This document shows, in pieces, positions 1 to 8,482 of a stretch of 64,000 nt of DNA (position 1 is the first letter of the stretch; every line of letters starts with the position of its first letter). The notes under the pieces were generated by a model. That model had not been told where the DNA came from and searched no databases. It saw only the letters and a program-made list of their open reading frames with translations. Source of the stretch: Mesorhizobium carmichaelinearum (GTDB lineage: Bacteria; Pseudomonadota; Alphaproteobacteria; Rhizobiales; Rhizobiaceae). The translations under genes and the position numbers were made by a program. The stretch covers positions 124,001 through 188,000 of the forward strand of contig NZ_FZQR01000011.1 of assembly GCF_900199455.1 (NCBI RefSeq), written 5' to 3'.

Positions 1-510
1 GTCGAGACCGAGCGACGGGTCGGCGATAGCGTCCATCATCAGCTGGTTCGAACCGGGCTCGATCCCGTACATTTTCTTGCTGAACTTGTCGGCGAATTTG
101 TGCAGGTCGGCAAAATCCTTGACGCCGGCATCCCAGACATAGGTCGGCACGGCGAAGGTGTATTTGGCGCCTTCGAGATTGACGCGCACATTCTCGACCG
201 AGCCATCCTTCTTGTAGGGCTCGTAATAGGTGACCATGGCCGGATCCCAATAGCCGAGGAACAGGTCCAGATCGTTGTTCTTCATGCCTTCGTAGATGAC
301 GTTGATGCCCAGCACCGAGCTTTGCGGCTGATAGCCGAGCGCGCCGAGCAAGACATTGGCGACGCCGGTGGTGAAGGCAAGATCGTTCCAGCCCGGCTCG
401 GCCATGCGGACCGCCCTGCACTGCTCGGCGTCGGCCTCGGCCGCCTGGGCCGCATGGGCGCCCAGCATCAGGGCTGCAAGACAGACGCCATTTGCAAGCA
501 TGCGGACCAT
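1..510 (-). CDS. choX: Choline ABC transporter substrate-binding protein ChoX (3' part cut by window edge)
   Basis: Periplasmic choline-binding protein of the ChoXWV importer. 170 codons are visible; the C-terminal part lies outside the window. Residues 1-24 form a signal peptide (AHAAQAA before the likely cleavage site). The aromatic cage known from Sinorhizobium ChoX is recognisable: Trp41 (EPGWNDL), Trp88 (LGYWDP) and Tyr117 (AKYTF), each two residues earlier than in the reference numbering I recall. The ATG at 510-508 follows an AGGAG with a 7-nt spacer; an ATG three codons on is possible. It diverges from betI across a repeat-rich gap, so choline-responsive control by BetI is likely. Function is inferred from sequence similarity. 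Confidence 0.93.
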   Translation of the reverse strand, partial: MVRMLANGVCLAALMLGAHAAQAAEADAEQCRAVRMAEPGWNDLAFTTGVANVLLGALGYQPQSSVLGINVIYEGMKNNDLDLFLGYWDPAMVTYYEPYKKDGSVENVRVNLEGAKYTFAVPTYVWDAGVKDFADLHKFADKFSKKMYGIEPGSNQLMMDAIADPSLGLD

Positions 511-532
511 TTCGATTCTCCTCGTCATCGCT

Positions 533-574
533 CAATTGACCATCTGGTCTTTTTATTGTCCCACTGGTCAATTG
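533..574. promoter_or_regulatory. Candidate BetI operator between choX and betI
   Basis: A perfect 10-bp inverted repeat, CAATTGACCA (533-542) and TGGTCAATTG (565-574), lies between the divergent genes. Inside it are two direct repeats 20 bp (two helical turns) apart: TTGACCATCTGGTC (536-549) and TTGTCCCACTGGTC (556-569), 11 of 14 identical. The arrangement suits two TetR-family dimers side by side. Binding by BetI is inferred from position. Confidence 0.65.
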
Positions 575-593
575 TTGATCTAGGCGGACGAAA

Positions 594-1232
594 ATGTCAA
601 CGTGGATTCGCAATGCCTGGATCGAAGCCGTGAAACTCAAGCGTCTCAGTGACATACGCCGCAAGGAGTTGCGGCAGGCCGCCTTCGCGGTGCTGGAGCG
701 CGAGGGCATTGCGGGTGCGACGCTGGAAAAGGTGGCAGCCCATGCAGGCGCCTCCAAGGGCATCGTGCTGCACTATTTCCGCAACAAGCAGGAATTGTTC
801 GAGCATGCGATGCGCGAGGCCAACGCCGTGCTGCGCGACGCGGTCGTCGCCCGGCTTCGCCAGGCGCGCACGCCAATGGAGCGGCTCGATGCGGTGATCG
901 ATGGCAATTTCGAGGAGCATCTGTTCCTGCCGCCTCTTTGCCATGCCTGGCTTTCGCTCTGCGCCGAGGTGCCGCGTGACGAAAAGCTGGCGCGGATTCA
1001 GAAGGTGCTGCACGCGCGCATGCGCTCGAACCTGTTGTCCGGCCTGCACGGCCTTGCCTCGCCTGAAGATGCCGACGACATCGCGCTTGGCGTCACCGCG
1101 CTGATCGACGGGCTTTGGCTGCGCCTCGGCCTGGAGCCGGGCAGCGTGTCGCGCGAACAGGCGATCCGCCAGGTCAAGGATTTTGTCGCCGCCCGACTGG
1201 CCATGCGCCAGCATGTGACTGCCGGCGCCTAA
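594..1232 (+). CDS. betI: BetI-type TetR-family transcriptional repressor
   Basis: TetR-family regulator resembling BetI, the choline-sensing repressor of glycine-betaine synthesis and uptake genes. The N-terminal helix-turn-helix is at about residues 42-63 (TLEKVAAHAGASKGIVLHYF), matching the GIxxHYF signature of BetI. The C-terminal part keeps the family-typical ALIDGLWLRLGL. The predicted 212 aa is slightly longer than E. coli BetI (about 195). A GTG at 630 would remove 12 poorly conserved residues, and the ATG at 594 has only a weak GGCGG upstream, so the start is uncertain. It diverges from choX; no betA/betB lies in the window. Confidence 0.85.
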   Translation: MSTWIRNAWIEAVKLKRLSDIRRKELRQAAFAVLEREGIAGATLEKVAAHAGASKGIVLHYFRNKQELFEHAMREANAVLRDAVVARLRQARTPMERLDAVIDGNFEEHLFLPPLCHAWLSLCAEVPRDEKLARIQKVLHARMRSNLLSGLHGLASPEDADDIALGVTALIDGLWLRLGLEPGSVSREQAIRQVKDFVAARLAMRQHVTAGA

Positions 1233-1271
1233 GCCTGCGCGAATTTCATACCACGCAGCGGGTGCGGACTG

Positions 1272-2342
1272 TCAGACCGGCCAACCGGTCGCGCGCTTGC
1301 GCCGTTCAAGGCCGGATTTCAGATTGCCGCCGGCAGCGGCGTGATCCCCCAGCAGCTTCGCCCATGCCGCCGCCGCCGCCGCGCGGGTCAGGTGGGTCTG
1401 TGCGAACTGCCGCGCCTCCGCGGCTATTTCGCTTTCCAGCTTCGGATTGGCGCGCAGCCACTCGATGCGTTCGGCGAGATCAGACATGTCGCGCGCCACA
1501 GGGACGTAGTGGCGAAACGGTTCGATATCTTCGAAGAACCATTCGCGCCACGGCCGATCCTGCAGCAGCACGACGCGCTTGGTGTGGAGCAGCATCTTGA
1601 AGCGGCCGCTATAACCCGCCCCTTCGACATCGATCATGTACCTGTAGGTGGTGACCTGGTCTTCCATCGTCCTGAATTTGGTGGAATACCGGTTGGTGGC
1701 GACATCGTAATTCGCCTCGGTGTCATACGCCTCGATCAGGTCCGGGCGGGCCGGCGCAATCTCGACAATCCTTTTGCGGGCACCGTTCATGCAGCGCCCC
1801 GCCCAGAACAACCTGTTGTCGCGCGGCGGCTCTTCCGATGCGGCCGCCATCGCCCGCGTCTTCTGGTCGTAGTCGTTGAACTTCGCATCCGGCCAGCCAT
1901 CGAAAACGAAATCGGGCGCCGCCACCTCGCCATAGCCGTCGGCCTGAGAGAAGGCGAAACGCGTGCGAAAATAGCGATGCCTTCGGCGCGACGGCGTGTC
2001 GCCGAGAAGCATATAGAACGGTGGCAGGCTGCGGACGCCCAGGGATGCCAACGCCTCGGCTATCAAGGTCAGCACCTGCACATGCCTTTCAAGCCAGGCG
2101 GCACGGGAGCGCACCTTGAGCTTGCCGCCTTCGAAACGGCAGTGGATCTCGCCGCGATTGAGGCCGGGCAGGAAGCGCCAACCTCGACGACGTCGACAGC
2201 CATCGGAAGCGCCTTCAGACCGGTGTTGAGTGGTGCCATTTTGGAAGACGTCTCGCCGCGACCCGTTTCGATCAACGCGGCTATCGCGTTGGTGCGGCGG
2301 ATGCAAGGGCAGACGGTCCTGTCGGCAACTGGCGAAGTTCAT
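1272..2342 (-). CDS. Glycosyltransferase family 90 (CAP10/LpsA-like) protein; N-terminus uncertain
   Basis: Looks like a GT90 glycosyltransferase, the family that includes rhizobial LpsA-type LPS-modifying proteins and fungal CAP10. Recognisable segments are LPPFYMLLGDTPSRRR, FDGWPDAKFNDYD, LFWAGRCMNGARK, YRYMIDVEGAGYSGRFK and LLQDRPWREWFFEDIEPF. A soluble cytoplasmic sugar transferase acting on surface polysaccharide is inferred. The first 60 or so codons from the ATG at 2342 read as low-quality protein (rich in Arg, His and Gln), while another frame has better codon bias there. The true start may therefore lie nearer 2160, or the 5' end may be frameshifted. It is convergent with betI. Confidence 0.75.
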   Translation of the reverse strand: MNFASCRQDRLPLHPPHQRDSRVDRNGSRRDVFQNGTTQHRSEGASDGCRRRRGWRFLPGLNRGEIHCRFEGGKLKVRSRAAWLERHVQVLTLIAEALASLGVRSLPPFYMLLGDTPSRRRHRYFRTRFAFSQADGYGEVAAPDFVFDGWPDAKFNDYDQKTRAMAAASEEPPRDNRLFWAGRCMNGARKRIVEIAPARPDLIEAYDTEANYDVATNRYSTKFRTMEDQVTTYRYMIDVEGAGYSGRFKMLLHTKRVVLLQDRPWREWFFEDIEPFRHYVPVARDMSDLAERIEWLRANPKLESEIAAEARQFAQTHLTRAAAAAAWAKLLGDHAAAGGNLKSGLERRKRATGWPV

Positions 2343-2424
2343 ACCGTGGGATAGGTCAGCGGCTTGACCCGGGCTGCGACTATGCAGTGCTCTGGCATTG
2401 GCCAAGGCGACCTCGGAGTGCCTG

Positions 2425-3198
2425 ATGAGACTGCAAGGCAAACGCACGCTGGTGACCGGCGGCTCGGACGGCATCGGCCTGGCAATCGCAGAAGCGTTCC
2501 TGCGCGAGGGCGCCGATGTCCTGATCGTCGGCCGCGACGCCGGCAAGCTCGAAGCCGCACGTGACAGGCTGACGGCTCCCGGCCCGGTTGGAACCGTAGA
2601 GACAGTGTCGGCCGATCTTGCCACCAGTCCGGGCATCGCAGCCGTTGTCGAGCACGTGAAAGCATCCGGCCGGCCGCTCGACGTTCTGGTCAACAATGCC
2701 GGTGTCGCCTATCTCGTGCCGTTCGAGACCGTCAGCGAGGCGCAGTTCCAGCACTCCTTCGCGCTCAATGTGACGGCGGCGTTCTTCCTCACACAGGGGC
2801 TGCTGCCGCATTTCGGTGCCGGTGCATCCGTCATCAACATCTCCTCCTATTTCGCCAACAAGATGATCCCGAAGCGGCCCTCCAGCCTCTACTCCCTGTC
2901 CAAAGGGGCGTTGAATTCGCTGACCAAATCGCTGGCCTTCGAGCTTGGCCCGCGCGGCATCCGCGTCAACGCCATCGCGCCCGGCACGGTCGACACCGCC
3001 ATGCGGCGCAAGACCGTCGACAATCTTCCGGCCGAGGCACAGGCGGAGCTGAAGGCCTATGTCGAACGCAGCTATCCGCTGGGGCGCATCGGCCGCCCCG
3101 ACGACCTCGCCGGGATGGCGGTTTATCTCGCCAGCGACGAGGCCGCGTGGACGAGCGGCGGTATCTTCGCGATCGACGGTGGAAATACTGCGGGGTGA
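2425..3198 (+). CDS. SDR-family NAD(P)-dependent oxidoreductase
   Basis: Classical short-chain dehydrogenase/reductase of 257 aa. It has the cofactor-binding TGGSDGIG (residues 11-18), the structural NNAG (90-93), a catalytic Ser near 140 and the catalytic Tyr156-x3-Lys160 (YSLSK). The C-terminal YLASDEAAWTSGG and IDGG are typical of this group. The substrate cannot be told from sequence. I chose the ATG at 2425 because the protein then begins at the usual MRLQGKRTLVTGG; a TTG at 2398 would add nine residues. It diverges from the GT90 gene. Confidence 0.9.
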   Translation: MRLQGKRTLVTGGSDGIGLAIAEAFLREGADVLIVGRDAGKLEAARDRLTAPGPVGTVETVSADLATSPGIAAVVEHVKASGRPLDVLVNNAGVAYLVPFETVSEAQFQHSFALNVTAAFFLTQGLLPHFGAGASVINISSYFANKMIPKRPSSLYSLSKGALNSLTKSLAFELGPRGIRVNAIAPGTVDTAMRRKTVDNLPAEAQAELKAYVERSYPLGRIGRPDDLAGMAVYLASDEAAWTSGGIFAIDGGNTAG

Positions 3199-3474
3199 GC
3201 GCTGGCTGTTGCCTTACGTGAGACCAGTCAGGGGCTCGGCGCACTGTTGGTCTGGACCTGGAAAATCCGATTGTCGACCAAACGGTTGTTTTCCGCTGCC
3301 GAGCGCAGCCCCATCGACAGGAATAAAATATCCGCCTTTATTTATACATACAATTTCACATCAGTTAACCATCCAACTAGTCGGGCCATCATACCCATTA
3401 TTCCACCAAACTATCTTTAGTCACTTTTTACATACACAATGAATATTGCGCTCATTGCCGATGGGGAGATGTAG

Positions 3475-4026
3475 ATGAATCTTTTGTTTGGATTTTCCGG
3501 GCGCATTGGGCGTGGGCAGTGGTGGTTGGCCCAGTTCGCAGTGCTGGCCCTGTTGGTGGTGACCGTCGCCGCCCTTGTCCATGTCGGAGGTGCATCGGCC
3601 GGACATAGGCTCAGAGCATTTCAGTCAGACGGGCTAAGTGCCAATCTGGTGCTGCTCATCGGCGCCGCACTTTCGATCTGGGTCAATTTCGCCGCAACGA
3701 TCAAGCGGTACCATGACCTGGACAAATCGGGCCGATGGTCGCTGCTGTTGTTCCTCCCCTATATTGGCGGGCTGTGGGTGCTCGTCGAGTGCGGCTTTTT
3801 CTCCGGCTCGGACGGCAACAACGACTATGGCCCGCCATACGGTACAGGGGATTCGAGGAGCGACCTCAACGCCCACATTTCACGTATGACGGCCGAACGC
3901 TCTGTTCAGCAGCAATCGCGATCCACCAGGCTGGAACAGCAAGCCAGCAGGATGGATTCCGCACCTCCGACATCGCAAACGAGGCGTCCCACAGGTCCAA
4001 CGGGATTTGGCCGCCGCGGCCTTTAG
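3475..4026 (+). CDS. DUF805 family inner-membrane protein
   Basis: 183-aa membrane protein with the DUF805 pattern: an N-terminal FSGRIGRGQWW, then hydrophobic segments at about 16-37, 55-72 and 88-108, with the family motif KRYHDLDKSGRW between the second and third. A hydrophilic tail of about 60 residues rich in Ser, Gln and Arg follows and is not part of the domain. Family function is unknown. The start has a GGGGAG about 6 nt upstream. The 276 bp before it (3199-3474) are AT-rich for this genome and hold no gene I can support; they probably contain its promoter. Confidence 0.85.
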   Translation: MNLLFGFSGRIGRGQWWLAQFAVLALLVVTVAALVHVGGASAGHRLRAFQSDGLSANLVLLIGAALSIWVNFAATIKRYHDLDKSGRWSLLLFLPYIGGLWVLVECGFFSGSDGNNDYGPPYGTGDSRSDLNAHISRMTAERSVQQQSRSTRLEQQASRMDSAPPTSQTRRPTGPTGFGRRGL

Positions 4027-4133
4027 GTCAAGGAAAAGAGTTCCGCGCACATGCAGCGGGAAGCTACACCTCGACCAGCGGCGGCATTTTTTGCGATCGA
4101 AGGCCGTTATACGGCGGGTGAATTGCCTGGCCG

Positions 4134-5117
4134 CTACGGCGCGACAACTTGACCGGCGGCGCTTTCCACAAATCCAAGAGCGTCGACAACTTCCAGGATC
4201 TGATTGCGAATCCAGCGATGAGGTGGCTCGTCGTCGTGGCGTGCGTGCCAGTACATCCTGATTTCAGGAACAGCAATGGGAAGTGGCGGTTCAAACATGG
4301 CGAGCGGCAGGGTCTTGGCCGCCCAAACCGCGAACTGCCTGGGAACCGCGGAAAGGTAGTTTCCGTTTGCCACGGCCAACGCGACGGCCTGAAAGTGCGG
4401 CAGTGCTAAGCTGACACGACGCTTTCGTCCGATCTTGCCGAGCGCCTCGTCGGTGGAGCCCGACATCGAGCCGTCGATCGAGCGAAGAACGTGGGGCAGT
4501 TCGCAGAGAAGCTCAAGCGGCAGCAGCTCGCCATCTGCAATCCCCGCCTGTCTGATCGCAGCGTTGTCCCGCGCCGCAATGATTGCGAATGGCGAATGGA
4601 ACAGCGGCACGCTGGAGACCCAGTCCAAGACCTCCAGCGGACGTTCCAGTGCCGCATCGATTTCATCATCCTGGAGCAGCCGCGAAACATCGCCGCGCGC
4701 GCTATCGAGAAACCTCAACGACACACGCGGCGCGATAGCCGCGACGCGCGCCGCCAGCGTCGGCATCAGCAGCATGGAAAAGAAATCCGCACCCATGAGC
4801 GTGAAGGTTCGCTCGAGCTCCGCCGGATTGAACGACTGCGCCGAATGGAAGGCGCGTTCGATCTCGCGCAGTGCCAGGCGCACCGGCTCCGCCAGGCTCT
4901 CCGCGCGCGGCGTCGGCACCATGTCGTTGCCGTGCCGCACGAACAGCTGGTCGTTGAGAGCGTGGCGCAAGCGATTGAGCGCCGCGCTGACGGCCGGCTG
5001 GCTGAGGCCGATCTGCTCACCAGCGCGCGTCACGCTTCTTTCCCGCAGCAGCGCGTCGAGCACCCTGACGAGATTGAGATCGAGGCCATTCAAATTCATC
5101 GCATCAATTCGCCCCAT
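4134..5117 (-). CDS. LysR-family transcriptional regulator
   Basis: LysR-type regulator of about 320 aa. The winged helix-turn-helix is near the N-terminus (LDLNLVRVLDALLRERSVTRAG, then SQPAVSAALNRLR), followed by a substrate-binding effector domain. The MNLNGLDLNLVRVLDALL opening and the domain order resemble the NodD/LinR-like subgroup. An ATG at 5099 (MNLNGLDL) is as plausible a start as 5117. It is divergent from the cupin gene at 5214, the usual layout for a LysR regulator and its target, so control of that gene is likely. The ligand is unknown. Confidence 0.9.
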   Translation of the reverse strand: MGRIDAMNLNGLDLNLVRVLDALLRERSVTRAGEQIGLSQPAVSAALNRLRHALNDQLFVRHGNDMVPTPRAESLAEPVRLALREIERAFHSAQSFNPAELERTFTLMGADFFSMLLMPTLAARVAAIAPRVSLRFLDSARGDVSRLLQDDEIDAALERPLEVLDWVSSVPLFHSPFAIIAARDNAAIRQAGIADGELLPLELLCELPHVLRSIDGSMSGSTDEALGKIGRKRRVSLALPHFQAVALAVANGNYLSAVPRQFAVWAAKTLPLAMFEPPLPIAVPEIRMYWHARHDDEPPHRWIRNQILEVVDALGFVESAAGQVVAP

Positions 5118-5213
5118 ACGATCATTGGATTTCCATCGCCGGCATGTCCCTGGTTAGGTCGTTGTCGGCGCCGCCCCGTCGGCAAAAAGCGACCCAAAAG
5201 GAACAAGAGAGCC

Positions 5214-5693
5214 ATGACAATGACCTCCGGGACAATCACAGGCAAGGAACTCTTCTGGTTCAACAACACGCTCGTCGCGATCCACGTCTCGTCGGCGGCG
5301 GGAGAGGACGGCATCTGCGTCGTCGAACATCGCATGCCATATGGCGACTCTCCACCGCTGCATGTGCATCGGCACGAGGACGAGGTGTTTCATATCCTGG
5401 GAGGGGTCATGCGCTTCACCATCGACGGCCACGAGTGCATCGCGGGCGTCGGCGAGACCGTCATCGCGCCGAAAGGCCTGCCGCACACCTACCGGGTCGA
5501 GTCGCCCGAAGGCGCGCGCAGCCTCACCGTCACGCGCGGCTCCGATTTCGAGACGATGCTGCGTAGGGCGAGCCGTCCGGCAGAACGGCCGGAACTGCCG
5601 TCGCAGATGGAGCCAACGCCGGAGATCATCGCGGCACTGGTGCAGCTCTGCGCAAGCAATGGCATCGACATTGTTGGCCCACCCTTAGCCTGA
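5214..5693 (+). CDS. Cupin-domain protein, probable LysR target
   Basis: 159-aa single-domain cupin. Motif 1 is HVHRHEDEVFHILGG (two His and a Glu as probable metal ligands) and motif 2 includes APKGLPHTYRVE with a further His. A mononuclear metal site and a small-molecule enzyme or sensor role are inferred; no substrate can be assigned. The ATG at 5214 is preceded by AAGGAA with 9-10 nt spacing. It diverges from the LysR gene with about 96 bp between starts. Residues 100-159 include a short helical tail (PEIIAALVQLCASNGI) outside the cupin barrel. Confidence 0.85.
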   Translation: MTMTSGTITGKELFWFNNTLVAIHVSSAAGEDGICVVEHRMPYGDSPPLHVHRHEDEVFHILGGVMRFTIDGHECIAGVGETVIAPKGLPHTYRVESPEGARSLTVTRGSDFETMLRRASRPAERPELPSQMEPTPEIIAALVQLCASNGIDIVGPPLA

Positions 5694-5871
5694 CAAGAAG
5701 CAAGCCAACTCTCCCCTTCGGCAACATCTCCTTCCCGCGCACGCGGTTGCGCCGCGGGAGCGAGGTGCGTTCCTTCAACCGATTTGCATCCGCGCCGCCC
5801 GCAATCTCCGCTTGATGCGTTTTGTGCAACGCGATACGCCGTTGCCCAAATCGACAGACCGGAGACTTGCC

Positions 5872-7269
5872 GTGAGCACGCCAAAGACCAGAACCGAAAC
5901 CGATACGTTCGGCCCCATCGAGGTTGCTGCCGACCGCTATTGGGGCGCGCAGGCGCAGCGTTCCCTCGGCAATTTCAAGATCGGCTGGGAAAAGCAGCCG
6001 GCTTCGATCGTGCGCGCGCTGGGCATCGTCAAGCGGGCGGCGGCGGAAGCCAATATGGAGCTGAACCGGCTCGATCCAGCGATCGGCAAGGCGATCATCG
6101 CGGCAGCGCAAGAGGTCATCGACGGCAAGCTCAATGATCATTTCCCGCTGGTGGTCTGGCAGACCGGCTCCGGCACGCAGTCGAACATGAACGCCAATGA
6201 GGTGATCTCCAACCGGGCGATCGAGATGCTCGGCGGCGTCATGGGCTCGAAGAAGCCGGTGCACCCGAACGACCACGTCAATATGAGCCAGTCGTCGAAC
6301 GACACCTATCCGACGGCCATGCACATCGCCTGCGCCGAACAGGTCGTCCATCACCTCATCCCGGCGCTGCACCATCTGCACAAGGCGCTGGACGCCAAGG
6401 CCAGGGCCTTCAACCACATCATCAAGATCGGCCGCACCCACACGCAGGATGCCACGCCGCTGACGCTGGGCCAGGAATTTTCCGGCTATGCGGCGCAGGT
6501 CGCCTCGTCGATCAAGCGCATCGAACTGACGCTGCCCGGCCTGCAGGAACTGGCGCAGGGCGGCACCGCCGTCGGCACCGGCCTCAACGCGCCGGTTGGT
6601 TTTGCCGAGAAAGTGGCCGATCGCATCGCCGCCATCACCGGCATCGCCTTCGTCACCGCGCCGAACAAGTTCGAGGCTCTCGCCGCGCACGATTCCATGG
6701 TGTTCTCGCACGGCGCCATCAACGCGGCGGCCGCCGCACTGTTCAAGGTCGCCAACGACATCCGCTTCCTCGGTTCGGGCCCGCGCTCGGGCCTCGGCGA
6801 ACTGTCGCTGCCGGAAAACGAACCCGGCTCGTCGATCATGCCGGGCAAGGTCAACCCGACGCAGTGCGAGGCGATGACGCAGGTCTGCGTGCAGGTGTTC
6901 GGCAACAATGCGGCGCTGACCTTCGCCGGCAGCCAGGGTCATTTCGAACTCAACGTCTACAACCCGCTGATGGCCTACAATTTCCTGCAGTCGGTGCAGC
7001 TGCTCGCCGACGCTTCGGTCTCCTTCACTGACAATTGCGTCGTCGGCATCGAGGCGCGCGAAGACAACATCAAGGCGGCGCTCGACCGCTCGCTGATGCT
7101 GGTGACGGCGCTGGCGCCCAGCATCGGCTATGACAATGCCGCCAAGATCGCCAAGACGGCGCACAAGAAGGGCACGACTCTTCGCGAAGAAGCGCTGGCC
7201 ACCGGACTGGTCAGCGAGGCCGACTATGACCGACTGGTGCGGCCGGAAGACATGACGCATCCGGGGTAA
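5872..7269 (+). CDS. fumC: Class II fumarate hydratase
   Basis: Fumarase C, interconverting fumarate and L-malate in the TCA cycle; iron-independent, soluble and tetrameric in the family. Conserved regions are all present: TGSGTQSNMNANE (98-110), HPNDHVNMSQSSNDTYPTAM (131-150), GRTHTQDATPLTLGQE and the fumarase/aspartase signature GSSIMPGKVNP (319-329). Length 465 aa is normal. I chose the GTG at 5872 because GGAG stands about 8 nt upstream and homologues begin near STPKTRTETDTFG; an upstream in-frame ATG at 5812 would add 20 non-conserved residues. It is probably monocistronic. Confidence 0.97.
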   Translation: MSTPKTRTETDTFGPIEVAADRYWGAQAQRSLGNFKIGWEKQPASIVRALGIVKRAAAEANMELNRLDPAIGKAIIAAAQEVIDGKLNDHFPLVVWQTGSGTQSNMNANEVISNRAIEMLGGVMGSKKPVHPNDHVNMSQSSNDTYPTAMHIACAEQVVHHLIPALHHLHKALDAKARAFNHIIKIGRTHTQDATPLTLGQEFSGYAAQVASSIKRIELTLPGLQELAQGGTAVGTGLNAPVGFAEKVADRIAAITGIAFVTAPNKFEALAAHDSMVFSHGAINAAAAALFKVANDIRFLGSGPRSGLGELSLPENEPGSSIMPGKVNPTQCEAMTQVCVQVFGNNAALTFAGSQGHFELNVYNPLMAYNFLQSVQLLADASVSFTDNCVVGIEAREDNIKAALDRSLMLVTALAPSIGYDNAAKIAKTAHKKGTTLREEALATGLVSEADYDRLVRPEDMTHPG

Positions 7270-7279
7270 TGTGTTTTTC

Positions 7280-7301
7280 GGCGGGAGAATTTACTCCCGC
7301 C
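7280..7301. terminator. Stem-loop downstream of fumC
   Basis: GGCGGGAG and CTCCCGCC form an 8-bp stem with a 6-nt AT loop, 10 nt after the fumC stop. There is no T-run after it on the plus strand, so it may protect the 3' end rather than terminate. Confidence 0.45.
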
Positions 7302-7340
7302 ACCGCATCTCCCGACACGAATTTCGCGCTTCTTGCCCAC

Positions 7341-7363
7341 TCACAGAAATGTACATCCTGTGA
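7341..7363. promoter_or_regulatory. Palindromic candidate operator upstream of first doxX gene
   Basis: TCACAG (7341-7346) and CTGTGA (7358-7363) flank a central palindrome ATGTACAT (7349-7356), about 84 bp before the doxX start. The nested symmetry suits a dimeric repressor; no regulator gene is adjacent. Confidence 0.4.
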
Positions 7364-7446
7364 ACGATGTGTCGCCGGATAGGCGGCTTTGGTGAACAGT
7401 CGCCATCATCTATCTCTGGATCATTCAACCCATTCGGAGAGTCACC

Positions 7447-7869
7447 ATGTCCATCAACACTTCCACCGCCGGCGCCGGCACCGCGTCCAACAGCTCTGTC
7501 ACCATCCTGCTCGGCCGCATCCTACTCGCGGTCATTTTCCTGCTTTCCGGTTTCGGCAAGCTCACCGCCATTTCCGGTACCGCTGCCTATTTCGGTGCGA
7601 TGGGCCTGCCGGCGCCGACCGTCACGGCGATTGTCGTCGGCCTGATCGAACTGCTCGGCGGCCTTGCCATCCTCGTCGGCTTCCAGACCCGCATCGCCGC
7701 CTGGGCGCTTGCTGTCTTCACCATCGCAACGGCTCTTGTCGCCCATACCGGTTGGGCCGATCAGAACCAGATGATCCATTTCCTGAAGAACGTGGCCATC
7801 ACCGGCGGCTTCCTGCTGCTCGCCTCGTCGGGCGCCGGCGCCTATTCGATCGACGCCAAGCGCGGCTGA
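7447..7869 (+). CDS. DoxX family membrane protein
   Basis: 140-aa DoxX-family protein with four predicted transmembrane segments (about 20-40, 60-80, 83-103 and 113-130). Typical family features are LLGRILLAVIFLLSGFGKL, a YFGAMGLP segment and GLIELLGGLAILVGF. Family members are inner-membrane proteins linked to redox or oxidative-stress functions in some bacteria; the exact role is unknown. The start follows GGAGAG. It is 46% or so similar in layout to the second doxX gene about 170 bp downstream; the terminator between them suggests separate units. Confidence 0.88.
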   Translation: MSINTSTAGAGTASNSSVTILLGRILLAVIFLLSGFGKLTAISGTAAYFGAMGLPAPTVTAIVVGLIELLGGLAILVGFQTRIAAWALAVFTIATALVAHTGWADQNQMIHFLKNVAITGGFLLLASSGAGAYSIDAKRG

Positions 7870-7905
7870 GCCTCCCTCCCAAGCCCCCCTCCCAGACCTT
7901 GAAAG

Positions 7906-7936
7906 AAGCGGCGCGGAATTTTCCGCGCCGCTTTTT
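7906..7936 (+). terminator. Rho-independent terminator after first doxX gene
   Basis: A perfect 13-bp stem (AAGCGGCGCGGAA / TTCCGCGCCGCTT) with a 2-nt loop runs into TTTTT on the plus strand, 36 nt after the stop. Confidence 0.85.
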
Positions 7937-8038
7937 CGTTGTCTGGAATAGCTGGCTCGCCGGTTTCGGCCGCAGCCGCGCAGGCGTAGACTGTGCGGTG
8001 GCCGGGAGCCCAACCGGGCGCCGGCAAGGGAGGTGGCC

Positions 8039-8461
8039 ATGACCCGCAACGCATTGCTTCTGGTTTCGCGACTGCTGATTGCCGTGCTGTTCGTACCGTC
8101 CGGCTTCCAGGCGCTGGCCAACATCGCCGGTACATCAGATTATTTCGCCGGCCTCGGCCTGCCGCTGCCGGGGCTCGCTGCGTGGGGCACGGGCCTGTTT
8201 GAACTGATCGCCGGGTTTCTGATCCTCATCGGCTTCCAGACCCAGATCGTGGCGCTGCTTCTGGCGGCCTTTTGCGTCGTGGCCGGTTTTATCGGCCACT
8301 ACGGCCAGGGGGCCGACGACGCAACGCTCGCCTTCCTGCACCAGCAGATGCTGATGAAGGACATTGCGATAGCAGGCGGTTTCCTGGCGCTGGCGATGGC
8401 CGGTGCGGGAGCCTGGTCGGCCGACGGGCGCGGTTTCGGTGTCGGTGCAGACGTGACCTGA
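8039..8461 (+). CDS. DoxX family membrane protein (second copy)
   Basis: 140-aa DoxX paralogue with four membrane segments. LLVSRLLIAVLFVPSGFQAL, YFAGLGLPLPG and GLFELIAGFLILIGFQTQ line up with the gene at 7447, suggesting tandem duplication and divergence. The ATG at 8039 is favoured because GGGAGG stands 5 nt upstream; a GTG two codons earlier overlaps that Shine-Dalgarno. The role is unknown beyond the family. It converges on ppx with only 21 bp between stops. Confidence 0.87.
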   Translation: MTRNALLLVSRLLIAVLFVPSGFQALANIAGTSDYFAGLGLPLPGLAAWGTGLFELIAGFLILIGFQTQIVALLLAAFCVVAGFIGHYGQGADDATLAFLHQQMLMKDIAIAGGFLALAMAGAGAWSADGRGFGVGADVT

Positions 8462-8482
8462 GCCTCATGCTGCCAGAACGCT

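Noticed and set aside
1241..2350. Similar short sequences GCGAATTTCATACC (near 1240) and GCGAAGTTCATACC (near 2333) flanking the GT90 gene
   Set aside because: Only 14 bp with one mismatch, and the second copy lies at the presumed GT90 start; not enough for a duplication or attachment site.
5626..7260. A 544-codon open frame on the minus strand opposite fumC
   Set aside because: It is antisense to a fully conserved fumarase, is rich in Arg, His, Asp and Gln and lacks any family motif; long shadow frames like this are common in high-GC DNA.
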